DNA from: Candidatus Altarchaeales archaeon
Lineage (GTDB): Archaea; Altiarchaeota; Altiarchaeia; IMC4; QMZM01
Assembly (NCBI GenBank): GCA_003663045.1
Contig: QMZG01000090.1
Coordinates: 1 to 5,328 of the forward strand
Direction: 5' to 3'
Length of the DNA: 5,328 nt
Part shown: positions 1-5,145 of the stretch, piece by piece
Layout: each line of letters opens with the position of its first letter
How positions within the stretch are numbered: position 1 is the stretch's first letter
Made by a program: the position numbers and the translations under genes
The notes under the pieces: generated by a model
Database searches by the model: none
Told to the model about the DNA's origin: nothing
What the model saw: only the letters and a program-made list of their open reading frames with translations

Positions 1-269
1 CGCGATGCCGCACCGATATCAATCTCGCCTGCGCCCACCGATTTTATGCCATGGCCCGACCCGCCGCCGGATACAGATATTCGCAGCCCGGGGTTCTTTT
101 CCATGAGGAGTCGTGCACATTCCTGGTTTATCGGCAGCACGGTTGTAGAACCGGCAATACTTAGGGTTTCCTTTTTCTGCCCTTCATCGACACATCCACA
201 CAGCAGAATTACTGAGATCATCAAAGACAACAAATAGGGTCCCTTCAATATCTTCATAAAATTTTCCAT
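1..269 (-). CDS. pstS: PstS, phosphate ABC transporter substrate-binding lipoprotein (5' end only)
   Basis: Extracellular phosphate-binding subunit of the high-affinity Pst ABC importer; it would hand phosphate to the PstCAB membrane complex. Reading the minus strand from ATG at 269 gives 89 codons plus two bases without a stop, so the gene continues past the left edge. Residues 1-26 form a lipoprotein signal: K6/K9, a hydrophobic stretch, then the lipobox LLCGC with the probable lipidated cysteine at residue 26. The mature part shows the PstS hallmarks: LSIAGSTTVLPI (phosphate-loop start), PGLRISVSGGGSGHGIKSV and GEIDIGAAS, where the family usually continues with Arg. The start at 269 is favoured over Met5 (257) because GGTGAT lies five bases upstream (280-275). 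It is divergent from an AbrB-PhoU regulator, fitting phosphate control. The first 180 bases are about 57% GC by hand count, well above the neighbours. The family assignment is firm; the 3' part is not visible. Confidence 0.93.
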   Translation of the reverse strand, partial: MENFMKILKGPYLLSLMISVILLCGCVDEGQKKETLSIAGSTTVLPINQECARLLMEKNPGLRISVSGGGSGHGIKSVGAGEIDIGAAS

Positions 270-274
270 TTTAT

Positions 275-280
275 ATCACC
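275..280 (-). promoter_or_regulatory. Shine-Dalgarno site of pstS
   Basis: GGTGAT on the minus strand, five bases before the ATG at 269, matches the complement of the conserved 3' end of 16S rRNA (ATCACCTCC). It decides the start at 269 over the in-frame ATG at 257. Confidence 0.6.
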
Positions 281-287
281 GTTTACA

Positions 288-296
288 TTTATATAG
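288..296 (+). promoter_or_regulatory. phoU: Candidate TATA box for the PhoU-type regulator
   Basis: TTTATATAG on the plus strand is a good archaeal TATA match. It predicts a start near 318 and a leader of about 30 bases before the ATG at 349. A competing possibility is the TTCATATATG segment at 317-326, which is at the right distance for a leaderless transcript beginning at 349. The sequence alone does not choose between them. Confidence 0.38.
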
Positions 297-304
297 ATAA
301 TACC

Positions 305-314
305 ATATATAAAT
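305..314 (-). promoter_or_regulatory. Candidate TATA box for pstS
   Basis: On the minus strand this reads ATTTATATAT, close to the euryarchaeal TATA consensus. Its centre is about 40 bases from the pstS ATG, which would place transcription start near 283 and leave a leader of roughly 13 bases that just includes the GGTGAT ribosome site. The spacing is self-consistent, but the region is very AT-rich, so chance matches are common. Confidence 0.5.
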
Positions 315-316
315 AA

Positions 317-328
317 TTCATATATGAA
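317..328. promoter_or_regulatory. 12-bp palindrome, possible operator upstream of phoU
   Basis: TTCATATATGAA is a perfect palindrome 20 bases before the regulator's ATG. It coincides with the transcription start predicted from the 288-296 TATA box, a position where a bound dimer would block initiation. The neighbouring gene encodes an AbrB-like DNA-binding domain, so autoregulation is conceivable. AT-rich palindromes are frequent by chance. Confidence 0.3.
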
Positions 329-348
329 ATATATAATCAATATAGATT

Positions 349-1269
349 ATGAAAATGGAATATAGAAAGATACAGGTAACGGGGGAAGGCACCTATATCG
401 TTTCTCTGCCGAAGAAATGGGTTAAGAGAAACAATCTATGTAAGAAGGATGTTATCTCTGTTATAGAGCAAGGAGATGAACTTTTACTGAGATTGAGGGA
501 GGAAAAGGAGAGGGAAGCTGAAATCAAAATAAAAGAGGATGATATAGAATTCATTTCAAGATCTCTGATAACCAAATACATCCAGGGATATGACACCATT
601 GTAATTACATCAAAAAACTACATAAATCCAGAACTAAGAAGAAAGCTAATAAGGATTTCTACCTACCTAATAGGATTAGAACCATTCGGGGAGACAAAAA
701 ATGAACTCACCTTCAAGATGCTCATGAAGGAAAGGAGGCAGTTAATGGAATCCGTGGAAAGAATGCATGAGATGTCCATTCTATCCCTCAAGGAACTTAT
801 GAATGATTTGGAGATTGAGATGTATAATGAGGATATCCTAAACGGGATAATCCAGAGGGATAATGAGATAGATAAGTTCTATTTTCTGATTCTGAGGCAG
901 TTATCCTCTATTAGTGGGTTTGAAGCCACTGTCTGGGTACAGATAGCCAAGAGTATTGAGAGAATTTCAGATCATATAGAGAAGATAGCGGTCCTCACGA
1001 AGGATTGTAAAAGGATGAGGAGAAAAGATATTTTAGTATATAAGGAATTGATACATATGTACAGTGATGTTATATTGGCACTGAAAAGTAGAAATGCATC
1101 CATTGCCAATGATGTTCTGAAAAAAATAAAAAAATTCAGATTAACAGAAAAAAAGATCATAGATAAGCTGAGTGAAAGTAAGGGTCACTGCATTTTGATC
1201 TATGAAAGCTTTCGACGCATTGGGGAATATATCTCTGACATGGCTGAATCTGTGATAAATATGTCTTGA
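349..1269 (+). CDS. phoU: AbrB-like domain plus PhoU domain phosphate-uptake regulator
   Basis: Cytoplasmic regulator, 306 residues. Residues 4-50 resemble a SpoVT/AbrB swapped-hairpin domain: RKIQVTGEGTYIVSLPKKWV, then N29-L30, KKDVISV and GDELLL. Residues about 55-120 form a linker region (IQGYDTIVITS). Residues about 125-306 are helical and PhoU-like, with two repeats carrying the acidic motifs DNEIDKFYF (171-179), ERISDHIEKIA (204-214) and RRIGEYISDMAE (289-300), which in PhoU proteins bind metal clusters. This AbrB-PhoU arrangement is known in archaea and replaces the stand-alone bacterial PhoU. Divergent placement next to pstS supports a role in phosphate uptake control; whether it binds the shared promoter is inference. 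ATG at 349 is used; Met3 (355) is an alternative. No Shine-Dalgarno site is evident, so the transcript may be leaderless. Its 3' end converges on the cold-shock gene. Confidence 0.88.
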   Translation: MKMEYRKIQVTGEGTYIVSLPKKWVKRNNLCKKDVISVIEQGDELLLRLREEKEREAEIKIKEDDIEFISRSLITKYIQGYDTIVITSKNYINPELRRKLIRISTYLIGLEPFGETKNELTFKMLMKERRQLMESVERMHEMSILSLKELMNDLEIEMYNEDILNGIIQRDNEIDKFYFLILRQLSSISGFEATVWVQIAKSIERISDHIEKIAVLTKDCKRMRRKDILVYKELIHMYSDVILALKSRNASIANDVLKKIKKFRLTEKKIIDKLSESKGHCILIYESFRRIGEYISDMAESVINMS

Positions 1270-1328
1270 ACCAATGAAATCTCTCAAAACTGAAAGTAAT
1301 TTCCCCAAGCAACTGCAGATTCTCAAGA

Positions 1329-1350
1329 AATAGGATTTACCTATTAAATC
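1329..1350. terminator. Overlapping alternative hairpins between convergent genes
   Basis: Two mutually exclusive 6-bp stems overlap here: AATAGG (1329-1334) with CCTATT (1340-1345), and GATTTA (1334-1339) with TAAATC (1345-1350), each with a five-base loop. They span the stop codon of the cold-shock gene and lie 60-80 bases after the phoU stop. No strong T-run follows on either strand, so a terminator role is only a suggestion. Confidence 0.25.
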
Positions 1351-1538
1351 TTCTCAACCCCTTCGGCTTTTGGACCTCTATCGCCTCGAACAACAGTAAA
1401 GGAAACCCTGTCCCCCTCTGTTATTGCAACGCCTTGCTTCAATCCACTTCTGTGGACAAAATACTCCTCTCCATCATCTCCGGCAATAAAGCCAAAGTTT
1501 TTGTTCTCATTAAAAAATTTTACTGTTCCTTCACTCAT
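1344..1538 (-). CDS. Cold-shock domain protein (CspA family)
   Basis: A 64-residue single-domain protein covering the whole OB-fold of the CspA family, which binds single-stranded RNA/DNA and acts as an RNA chaperone in the cytoplasm. Visible landmarks: GTVKFFNENKNFGFI (4-18), containing RNP1 (NFGFI, 14-18); EYFVHRSGL (25-33), containing RNP2 (YFVHR); then EGDRVSFTVVRGDRGPKAEGV (41-61). Family proteins usually have KWFN and KGFGFI, so the Trp-to-Phe change at residue 8 and Gly-to-Asn at 14 are mild departures. Proteins of this type are common in bacteria and patchy in archaea, so an ancient transfer is plausible. Length is typical (65-70). The gene is convergent with phoU and 68 bp downstream of the CBS gene, with its own TATA candidate. 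No clear Shine-Dalgarno site precedes the ATG at 1538. Confidence 0.93.
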   Translation of the reverse strand: MSEGTVKFFNENKNFGFIAGDDGEEYFVHRSGLKQGVAITEGDRVSFTVVRGDRGPKAEGVEKI

Positions 1539-1583
1539 TTTAAATATCCCTTTTTAATAATTTTGATAATATATGGAATCTAT

Positions 1584-1592
1584 CTTTTTAAA
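1584..1592 (-). promoter_or_regulatory. Candidate TATA box for the cold-shock gene
   Basis: On the minus strand this reads TTTAAAAAG, a standard archaeal TATA form. It sits about 50 bases before the ATG at 1538, predicting a leader of about 24 bases, and begins only about 15 bases after the CBS gene's stop. A second candidate, ATATATTATC around 1566-1575, would give a leader of under 10 bases. Confidence 0.4.
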
Positions 1593-1606
1593 TCAATTTT
1601 CTTAAA

Positions 1607-2389
1607 TCAAGGCAACCTATTATCGGCAATTCCCCTCACCAAGTCCGTCTTGGTCAGAATTCCGAATTCTGGTGCAATTATTGGAAATCCAGAAATCTTC
1701 TTTTCCAGCATTATTTCTACAACCTTTCCAACCGTGGTTTCTGGCTTAACGGTTATCGGATCAGAACTCATTACATTCTCTACCTTCAATCTTTCAATAT
1801 CTGCCTGCGGATATTTGTCAATTGCCTTTCTAAATGTCTTCAACCCATTGGCGATATCCCTCTCCGTCAGTATTCCCGCTAAGAATCCCCGATTCATAAC
1901 AATAAGCCTGTGAATATTATTTTCCAGCATTAATTTTCTAGCAAACAATAGAGAGTCATTGGGATTCACAAAAATTGGTTCTTTGGCGTAAAATTCTCCA
2001 ATCTCTTTTTTACAATCTCTCAGATTTTTTATCAAATCCGTTTTCGTTACAAGAGAGATTATCTCATCATTCCTGGTTACGGGTAGTGAGGAAAATTTAT
2101 TCTCTAACATTATTCTCGCCGCCTCTTTTATCCCGGAATCTTCAGTAATTGTCACCAGATCCTTGGTCATGGCAGCCGTTATATGGATATGTCCCATCTT
2201 CATTTTTCTTTCCCTTCCCGTTCCCAGGCGATTGGCAATATCTTCCTCTGTTATAATTCCAATGATCCTGTTATTTTCGGTAACCAGGAGTCTAGAGATG
2301 TGCTTTTTTTCCATCAAGGTCATGGCATCCCTCAGGTTTCTGTCTTTATCTATAGTAATTAGGTTCGTTGACATTATTGGTTTATCCAT
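1607..2389 (-). CDS. Four-CBS-domain protein
   Basis: A 260-residue soluble protein made almost entirely of four CBS motifs, at about residues 5-55, 71-124, 134-183 and 203-254. They should pair into two Bateman modules. Each motif ends in the nucleotide-contact signature G-x-x-T-x-x-D or a variant: T47/D50, T115/D118, T175/D178 and T246/D249. The second repeat has SLVTKTD, lacking the Gly. Bateman modules bind AMP, ATP, S-adenosylmethionine or similar ligands and usually control a partner. No catalytic, membrane or DNA-binding domain is attached, so the target is unknown. Start at 2389 fits a leaderless transcript: the TATA box is centred 23 bases upstream and no ribosome site is seen. Met6 (2374) is the alternative. 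It lies between tfb, 64 bp upstream on the same strand, and the cold-shock gene. Its promoter contains a striking palindrome. Annotated in archaea simply as a CBS domain protein. Confidence 0.92.
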   Translation of the reverse strand: MDKPIMSTNLITIDKDRNLRDAMTLMEKKHISRLLVTENNRIIGIITEEDIANRLGTGRERKMKMGHIHITAAMTKDLVTITEDSGIKEAARIMLENKFSSLPVTRNDEIISLVTKTDLIKNLRDCKKEIGEFYAKEPIFVNPNDSLLFARKLMLENNIHRLIVMNRGFLAGILTERDIANGLKTFRKAIDKYPQADIERLKVENVMSSDPITVKPETTVGKVVEIMLEKKISGFPIIAPEFGILTKTDLVRGIADNRLP

Positions 2390-2406
2390 TTTTAGACAGT
2401 CTAAAA
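2390..2406. promoter_or_regulatory. Perfect 17-bp palindrome, candidate operator of the CBS gene
   Basis: TTTTAGAC-A-GTCTAAAA: two perfect 8-bp arms around a single central base. It begins at the base directly before the CBS start codon and ends where the TATA box begins, so a dimer bound here would occlude RNA polymerase. The core 10-mer AGACAGTCTA occurs again at 5154-5163. A dyad this size in this exact place is unlikely by chance, but the regulator is unknown. Confidence 0.55.
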
Positions 2407-2416
2407 TATTTTATAG
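2407..2416 (-). promoter_or_regulatory. TATA box of the CBS gene (leaderless geometry)
   Basis: On the minus strand this reads CTATAAAATA. Its centre is about 23 bases before the ATG at 2389, so transcription would start at or within a few bases of the start codon. The abutting palindrome and absent ribosome site agree with this. Confidence 0.5.
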
Positions 2417-2453
2417 TTTTTAGGTATGATAAATTCAAATGAAATTCCACAGC

Positions 2454-3377
2454 TTATATTGAAAGTTCTTCGGTCTTCTTCGTTTTTTCTTTCTGGACGA
2501 CCTTTTTCAGCAATTCCTCATACCTGATTTTTATGGTATTATTTGATATACCTGGAACTTTAACATCTCTCCTCATTTTTTCATCCTTAACTAAATCTGC
2601 CGAGAGGTATAAAGCTGCAATTGCCACACTTATGGGAACCTTCCCGGTGGTAATACTGTTCTTTCTGGCTTTCTCTACCAGTTCAATTGCCTTGGCCATG
2701 ACCTTTCCCGAGGCTCCCAATCTAACCGCCAATGAGGGTACATAGTCTGCAGCGGTAGCAATGGGCATCTTTATCTTCATCTCATGAACTATTTTTCTAA
2801 AACTACCACTGATTAATTTTCTCTTTACGCCAGAGGCGATTTCTAATTCTTCCAATGTTCTGGGTATTTTATTCTTTCTGGTCACGAGATAGATAACGGC
2901 AGCCACCATACTCTCAATGGATCTTCCCTTCACGATACCCTTTTCTGCGCATTTTCTATAGAGAAGGGCACATTCCTCCTTGACGTTTGGGGGAATCTTT
3001 AGAAAGGAGCACATTCTATCCAGCTCTGGTAAAGCCTTGGAGAGATTTCTCTGGAGAGAGGTAGCCATCTTGGCCCTGACCTGCCATTTTCTCAAGCGAT
3101 AGAATTTTGCCTTTCTTTCTGCGGGAATAGTCCTTCCCTTAATGTCCTTATCATATTTGTCGATCTCTGTTGTTAATCCCTTACCTAATTTAGCATATCT
3201 CAATAGGCCACCCGTCCTTGCCCTTTTATTCAATTGTTCCCTATCAAAGGCTCTCCACTCGGGACCAAAATCAAAAAGGGTGTCCTCTATAACCAACCCA
3301 CATTTCTTACAGTATATCTCTCCCCTTTCATAATCACTTATGAATCTAGTGCCTCCACAGGAAGGACATTCTCTCAT
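2454..3377 (-). CDS. tfb: Transcription initiation factor IIB (TFB)
   Basis: Archaeal basal factor, 307 residues, which bridges TBP-bound TATA DNA and RNA polymerase. The N-terminal zinc ribbon has C4/C7 and C23/C26 (CPSCGG and YCKKCGLVIED). B-reader/B-linker region about 40-80: EWRAFD, then NKRARTGGLL and GKGLTTEID. YRLRKWQVRAK (93-103) leads into cyclin repeat 1 (about 105-200; KGRSIESMVAAVIYLVTR) and repeat 2 (about 205-293; GKVPISVAIAALYLSA), with the BRE-recognition helix region in VPGISNNTIKIRYEEL. A lysine-rich tail ends the protein. Length is typical (about 300-340). The B-linker is unusual: the canonical pattern is G-x-P-x-T-x-x-x-HD-x-GL-x-T, while residues 56-70 read GGLLRYAKLGKGLTT, lacking the HD pair. 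It may therefore be one of several TFB paralogs. The start is set by the zinc ribbon and a leaderless-type TATA box. It is downstream of pyrG on the same strand, separated by 103 bp rich in repeats. Confidence 0.96.
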   Translation of the reverse strand: MRECPSCGGTRFISDYERGEIYCKKCGLVIEDTLFDFGPEWRAFDREQLNKRARTGGLLRYAKLGKGLTTEIDKYDKDIKGRTIPAERKAKFYRLRKWQVRAKMATSLQRNLSKALPELDRMCSFLKIPPNVKEECALLYRKCAEKGIVKGRSIESMVAAVIYLVTRKNKIPRTLEELEIASGVKRKLISGSFRKIVHEMKIKMPIATAADYVPSLAVRLGASGKVMAKAIELVEKARKNSITTGKVPISVAIAALYLSADLVKDEKMRRDVKVPGISNNTIKIRYEELLKKVVQKEKTKKTEELSI

Positions 3378-3385
3378 TTTATCTT

Positions 3386-3407
3386 AGTTTAAATTAAGTT
3401 TAAATTA
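3386..3407. repeat. Tandem 11-bp direct repeat at the tfb promoter
   Basis: AGTTTAAATTA occurs twice head-to-tail (3386-3396 and 3397-3407) with no mismatch. The period is about one turn of DNA, so both copies present the same face. The distal copy fits the TATA position and the proximal copy would overlap the initiation region. Confidence 0.75.
3397..3407 (-). promoter_or_regulatory. tfb: TATA box of tfb (leaderless geometry)
   Basis: The TTTAAA in this repeat unit (3399-3404) is centred 24-25 bases before the ATG at 3377, so transcription would start at or near the start codon. There is no ribosome site between. The second TTTAAA, in the adjacent unit, is only 13 bases from the ATG and would be too close to act as the TATA box. 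Confidence 0.45.
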
Positions 3408-3413
3408 ATTTGG

Positions 3414-3427
3414 AATTGTTAATTGTT
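3414..3427. repeat. Tandem 7-bp direct repeat upstream of tfb
   Basis: AATTGTT occurs twice head-to-tail (3414-3420, 3421-3427). By itself this is weak in AT-rich DNA; it is reported because it lies between two perfect 11-bp tandem repeats. Confidence 0.5.
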
Positions 3428-3447
3428 AAAAATTAGAGATATTAAAC

Positions 3448-3469
3448 TAAGAATACAATAAGAATACAA
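3448..3469. repeat. Tandem 11-bp direct repeat after pyrG, upstream of tfb
   Basis: TAAGAATACAA occurs twice head-to-tail (3448-3458 and 3459-3469), perfect. On the coding strand of pyrG it reads TTGTATTCTTA, a U-rich transcript just past the pyrG stop, so it may help pyrG transcription end. It may alternatively be an activator or repressor site for tfb about 70-90 bases upstream of the tfb start codon. Confidence 0.7.
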
Positions 3470-3480
3470 CCCAACAAGAA

Positions 3481-5058
3481 TCAGATCAAACCACGCTTCC
3501 TGGCAAGTGCTGATTTTACCAAGCCAACGAATAATGGGGCGGGTTTTTCCGGTCTGGATTTAAACTCCGGATGGAATTGTGAGGCAATGAAAAATGGGTG
3601 ATCCCCCAGCTCGAGAATCTCCATCAGATCTCTCTCGGGGTGCTTTCCAGAGAATTTCATGCCATTTTTCTCCAGAATTTCAATATACTCTGGATTTACC
3701 TCCCACCTATGCCTATGTCTTTCTGAAATCTTATCTCGTTGATAAAGCCTATAAGCAAGTGAATCCCTTTTAATCTCACATGGGTATGCCCCCAATCTCA
3801 TTGTACCACCTTTTTTATGGATACCCCTCTGCTCTGGAATTAGATCAATAACTGGATATCTCGTATTGGGATCTACTTCTGAGGTATTGGCACTTTTTAG
3901 ATTACAGACATTTCTTGCAAATTCTACCACAGCCAATTGCATCCCAAAACATATTCCCAGAAAGGGAACTTTATGTTCTCTGGCATATCTCACGGCGTTG
4001 ATCTTACCTTCCACTCCCCTTGATCCAAAGCCTCCCGGAACTAGAATTCCATCCAATGAACTCAGGTCTTCTATCTGGATCTCATCTGATTCTACCCAAT
4101 GTAGATTGACCTTACATGAATTTACTAAACCGGCGTGCTTAAATGCCTCCTTTATGCTGAGATATGCATCCTCCAGCCCTGTATATTTTCCAACTATCCC
4201 AATGGTTACCTCATCATTATACTCATGGATCCTTTCTATCAGATTCTCCCACTTGAATGTATATGCTGGCTTATCCTCCAGTCCTAATTTTCTAATTATA
4301 ATATTTGCCAATTCCTGTTTTTTGAATAGCATGGGTAATTCATAGATATCCTCCATATCTGGATTGCTCAGTACCTCTTCAGTCTTTACACCACAGAATA
4401 ATGCTATCTTTTCCTTGGTCTTCTCGGTCAATTCCTTTTCGCATCTTCCTATAATTATGTTGGGTTGAATTCCCAAACTCAGAAGTTCCTTTACAGAATG
4501 CTGCGTGGGTTTAGTCTTCTGTTCTCCAGAGGGTATAACCGGCACATATGACAAATGAATGAAAAGAAATCTATTGCCCTCTTCCATACTCATCTGTCTC
4601 AGGGCCTCTATAAAAACCATATTCTCTATGTCTCCCACCGTTCCACCCACTTCGATTAGGATTACATCTGCCTTGAATTTTCTAATCCTATTCTTTATCT
4701 CATCTGTAATGTGTGGGATTATCTGCACAGTCTTTCCCAAGTAGTCTCCACGTCTCTCCCTTTCTATTACCGTCTTGTAGATGCTTCCGGTAGTTATATT
4801 TGATTCGCCACTGAGATCGGTATTCAGAAATCGTTCATAATGGCCCAGGTCGAGATCAGTCTCACTGCCATCATCCAAGACGAAGACCTCACCATGCTCG
4901 TATGGATTCATTGTTCCTGGATCAACATTGACATAACCATCAATCTTTATTGGAATTACAGTATAGCCTTTATCCTTGAGAATCCTCCCTATGGATGCCG
5001 TGGTCACCCCCTTCCCTAAGCCGCTCAAGACACCTCCAGTAATTACAATAGCTCTCAT
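3481..5058 (-). CDS. pyrG: CTP synthase (glutamine hydrolysing)
   Basis: Makes CTP from UTP, ATP and glutamine, the last step of de novo pyrimidine nucleotide synthesis, in the cytoplasm as a tetramer. 525 residues, slightly shorter than E. coli PyrG (545). Amidoligase domain, about 1-267: P-loop-like SGLGKGV (12-18, K16); KIDGYVNVDPGTMNPYEHGE (38-57); DGSETDLDLGHYERF (63-77) with the Mg2+/ATP aspartate D70; EVGGTVGDIE (136-145, E136); and PSGEQKTKPTQHSVKEL (176-192). Class I glutamine amidotransferase domain, about 285-525: PGGFGSRG (341-348), nucleophile C370 in GICFGMQ, and H496/E498 in QFHPEF. All catalytic residues I can align are present. ATG at 5058 begins the conserved N-terminus. No Shine-Dalgarno site is seen; the gene looks leaderless or nearly so. 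It is divergent from the small right-edge ORF. Confidence 0.98.
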   Translation of the reverse strand: MRAIVITGGVLSGLGKGVTTASIGRILKDKGYTVIPIKIDGYVNVDPGTMNPYEHGEVFVLDDGSETDLDLGHYERFLNTDLSGESNITTGSIYKTVIERERRGDYLGKTVQIIPHITDEIKNRIRKFKADVILIEVGGTVGDIENMVFIEALRQMSMEEGNRFLFIHLSYVPVIPSGEQKTKPTQHSVKELLSLGIQPNIIIGRCEKELTEKTKEKIALFCGVKTEEVLSNPDMEDIYELPMLFKKQELANIIIRKLGLEDKPAYTFKWENLIERIHEYNDEVTIGIVGKYTGLEDAYLSIKEAFKHAGLVNSCKVNLHWVESDEIQIEDLSSLDGILVPGGFGSRGVEGKINAVRYAREHKVPFLGICFGMQLAVVEFARNVCNLKSANTSEVDPNTRYPVIDLIPEQRGIHKKGGTMRLGAYPCEIKRDSLAYRLYQRDKISERHRHRWEVNPEYIEILEKNGMKFSGKHPERDLMEILELGDHPFFIASQFHPEFKSRPEKPAPLFVGLVKSALARKRGLI

Positions 5059-5083
5059 CTTTATTTTTTATATTTTCCTACAG

Positions 5084-5091
5084 AATTTATT
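5084..5091 (-). promoter_or_regulatory. pyrG: Candidate TATA box for pyrG
   Basis: On the minus strand this reads AATAAATT, centred about 30 bases before the ATG, predicting a leader of only a few bases. A more TATA-like stretch, AATATAAAAA (5075-5066), is too close to the start codon (13 bases) to serve unless the true start lies further into the gene. Confidence 0.3.
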
Positions 5092-5134
5092 AGTAATCAT
5101 ATGAAATAAATAGGGGTAATTCAAGAGGGGTAGA

Positions 5135-5140
5135 AGAGGA
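5135..5140 (+). promoter_or_regulatory. Candidate Shine-Dalgarno site for a TTG-start small ORF
   Basis: AGAGGA contains GAGG, complementary to the 16S 3' end, and ends five bases before the TTG at 5146. A TATA-like AAATAAATA (5104-5112) upstream would place transcription start near 5134, just ahead of it. Confidence 0.35.
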
Positions 5141-5145
5141 CCAAA

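Larger units (their letters stand above)
287..314. repeat. Mirror-image TATA inverted repeat in the pstS/phoU divergent promoter
   Basis: ATTTATATA (287-295) and TATATAAAT (306-314) are perfect 9-bp inverted arms separated by 10 bases. Each arm is a TATA-like box for the divergent gene on the far side, so the two core promoters overlap and face through one another. The arms may simply be two TATA boxes, or they may be a regulator site. Confidence 0.55.

Noticed and set aside
46..237. 63-codon plus-strand open frame at the left edge
   Set aside because: The minus strand encodes unmistakable PstS motifs and a lipobox across the same bases.
1141..1326. Minus-strand small open frame at the end of phoU
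   Set aside because: Antisense to the conserved last PhoU helix; no ribosome site or family signal.
1434..1913. 159-codon plus-strand open frame over the cold-shock and CBS genes
   Set aside because: It is antisense to two well-supported genes, its translation is hydrophobic low-complexity sequence rich in I/L/F/S, and it spans an intergenic promoter; it is a shadow.
3377..3481. pyrG and tfb as one operon
   Set aside because: Although on the same strand, the 103-bp gap contains a well-placed TATA box for tfb and U-rich sequence after pyrG, so separate transcription is more likely; read-through cannot be excluded.
3866..4345. 159-codon plus-strand open frame inside pyrG
   Set aside because: Fully antisense to the conserved glutaminase and linker region of CTP synthase, with no recognisable domain.
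5066..5075. AATATAAAAA as the pyrG TATA box
   Set aside because: Only about 13 bases from the pyrG ATG, too close for an archaeal TATA box unless the conserved N-terminus MRAIVITGG were not translated.
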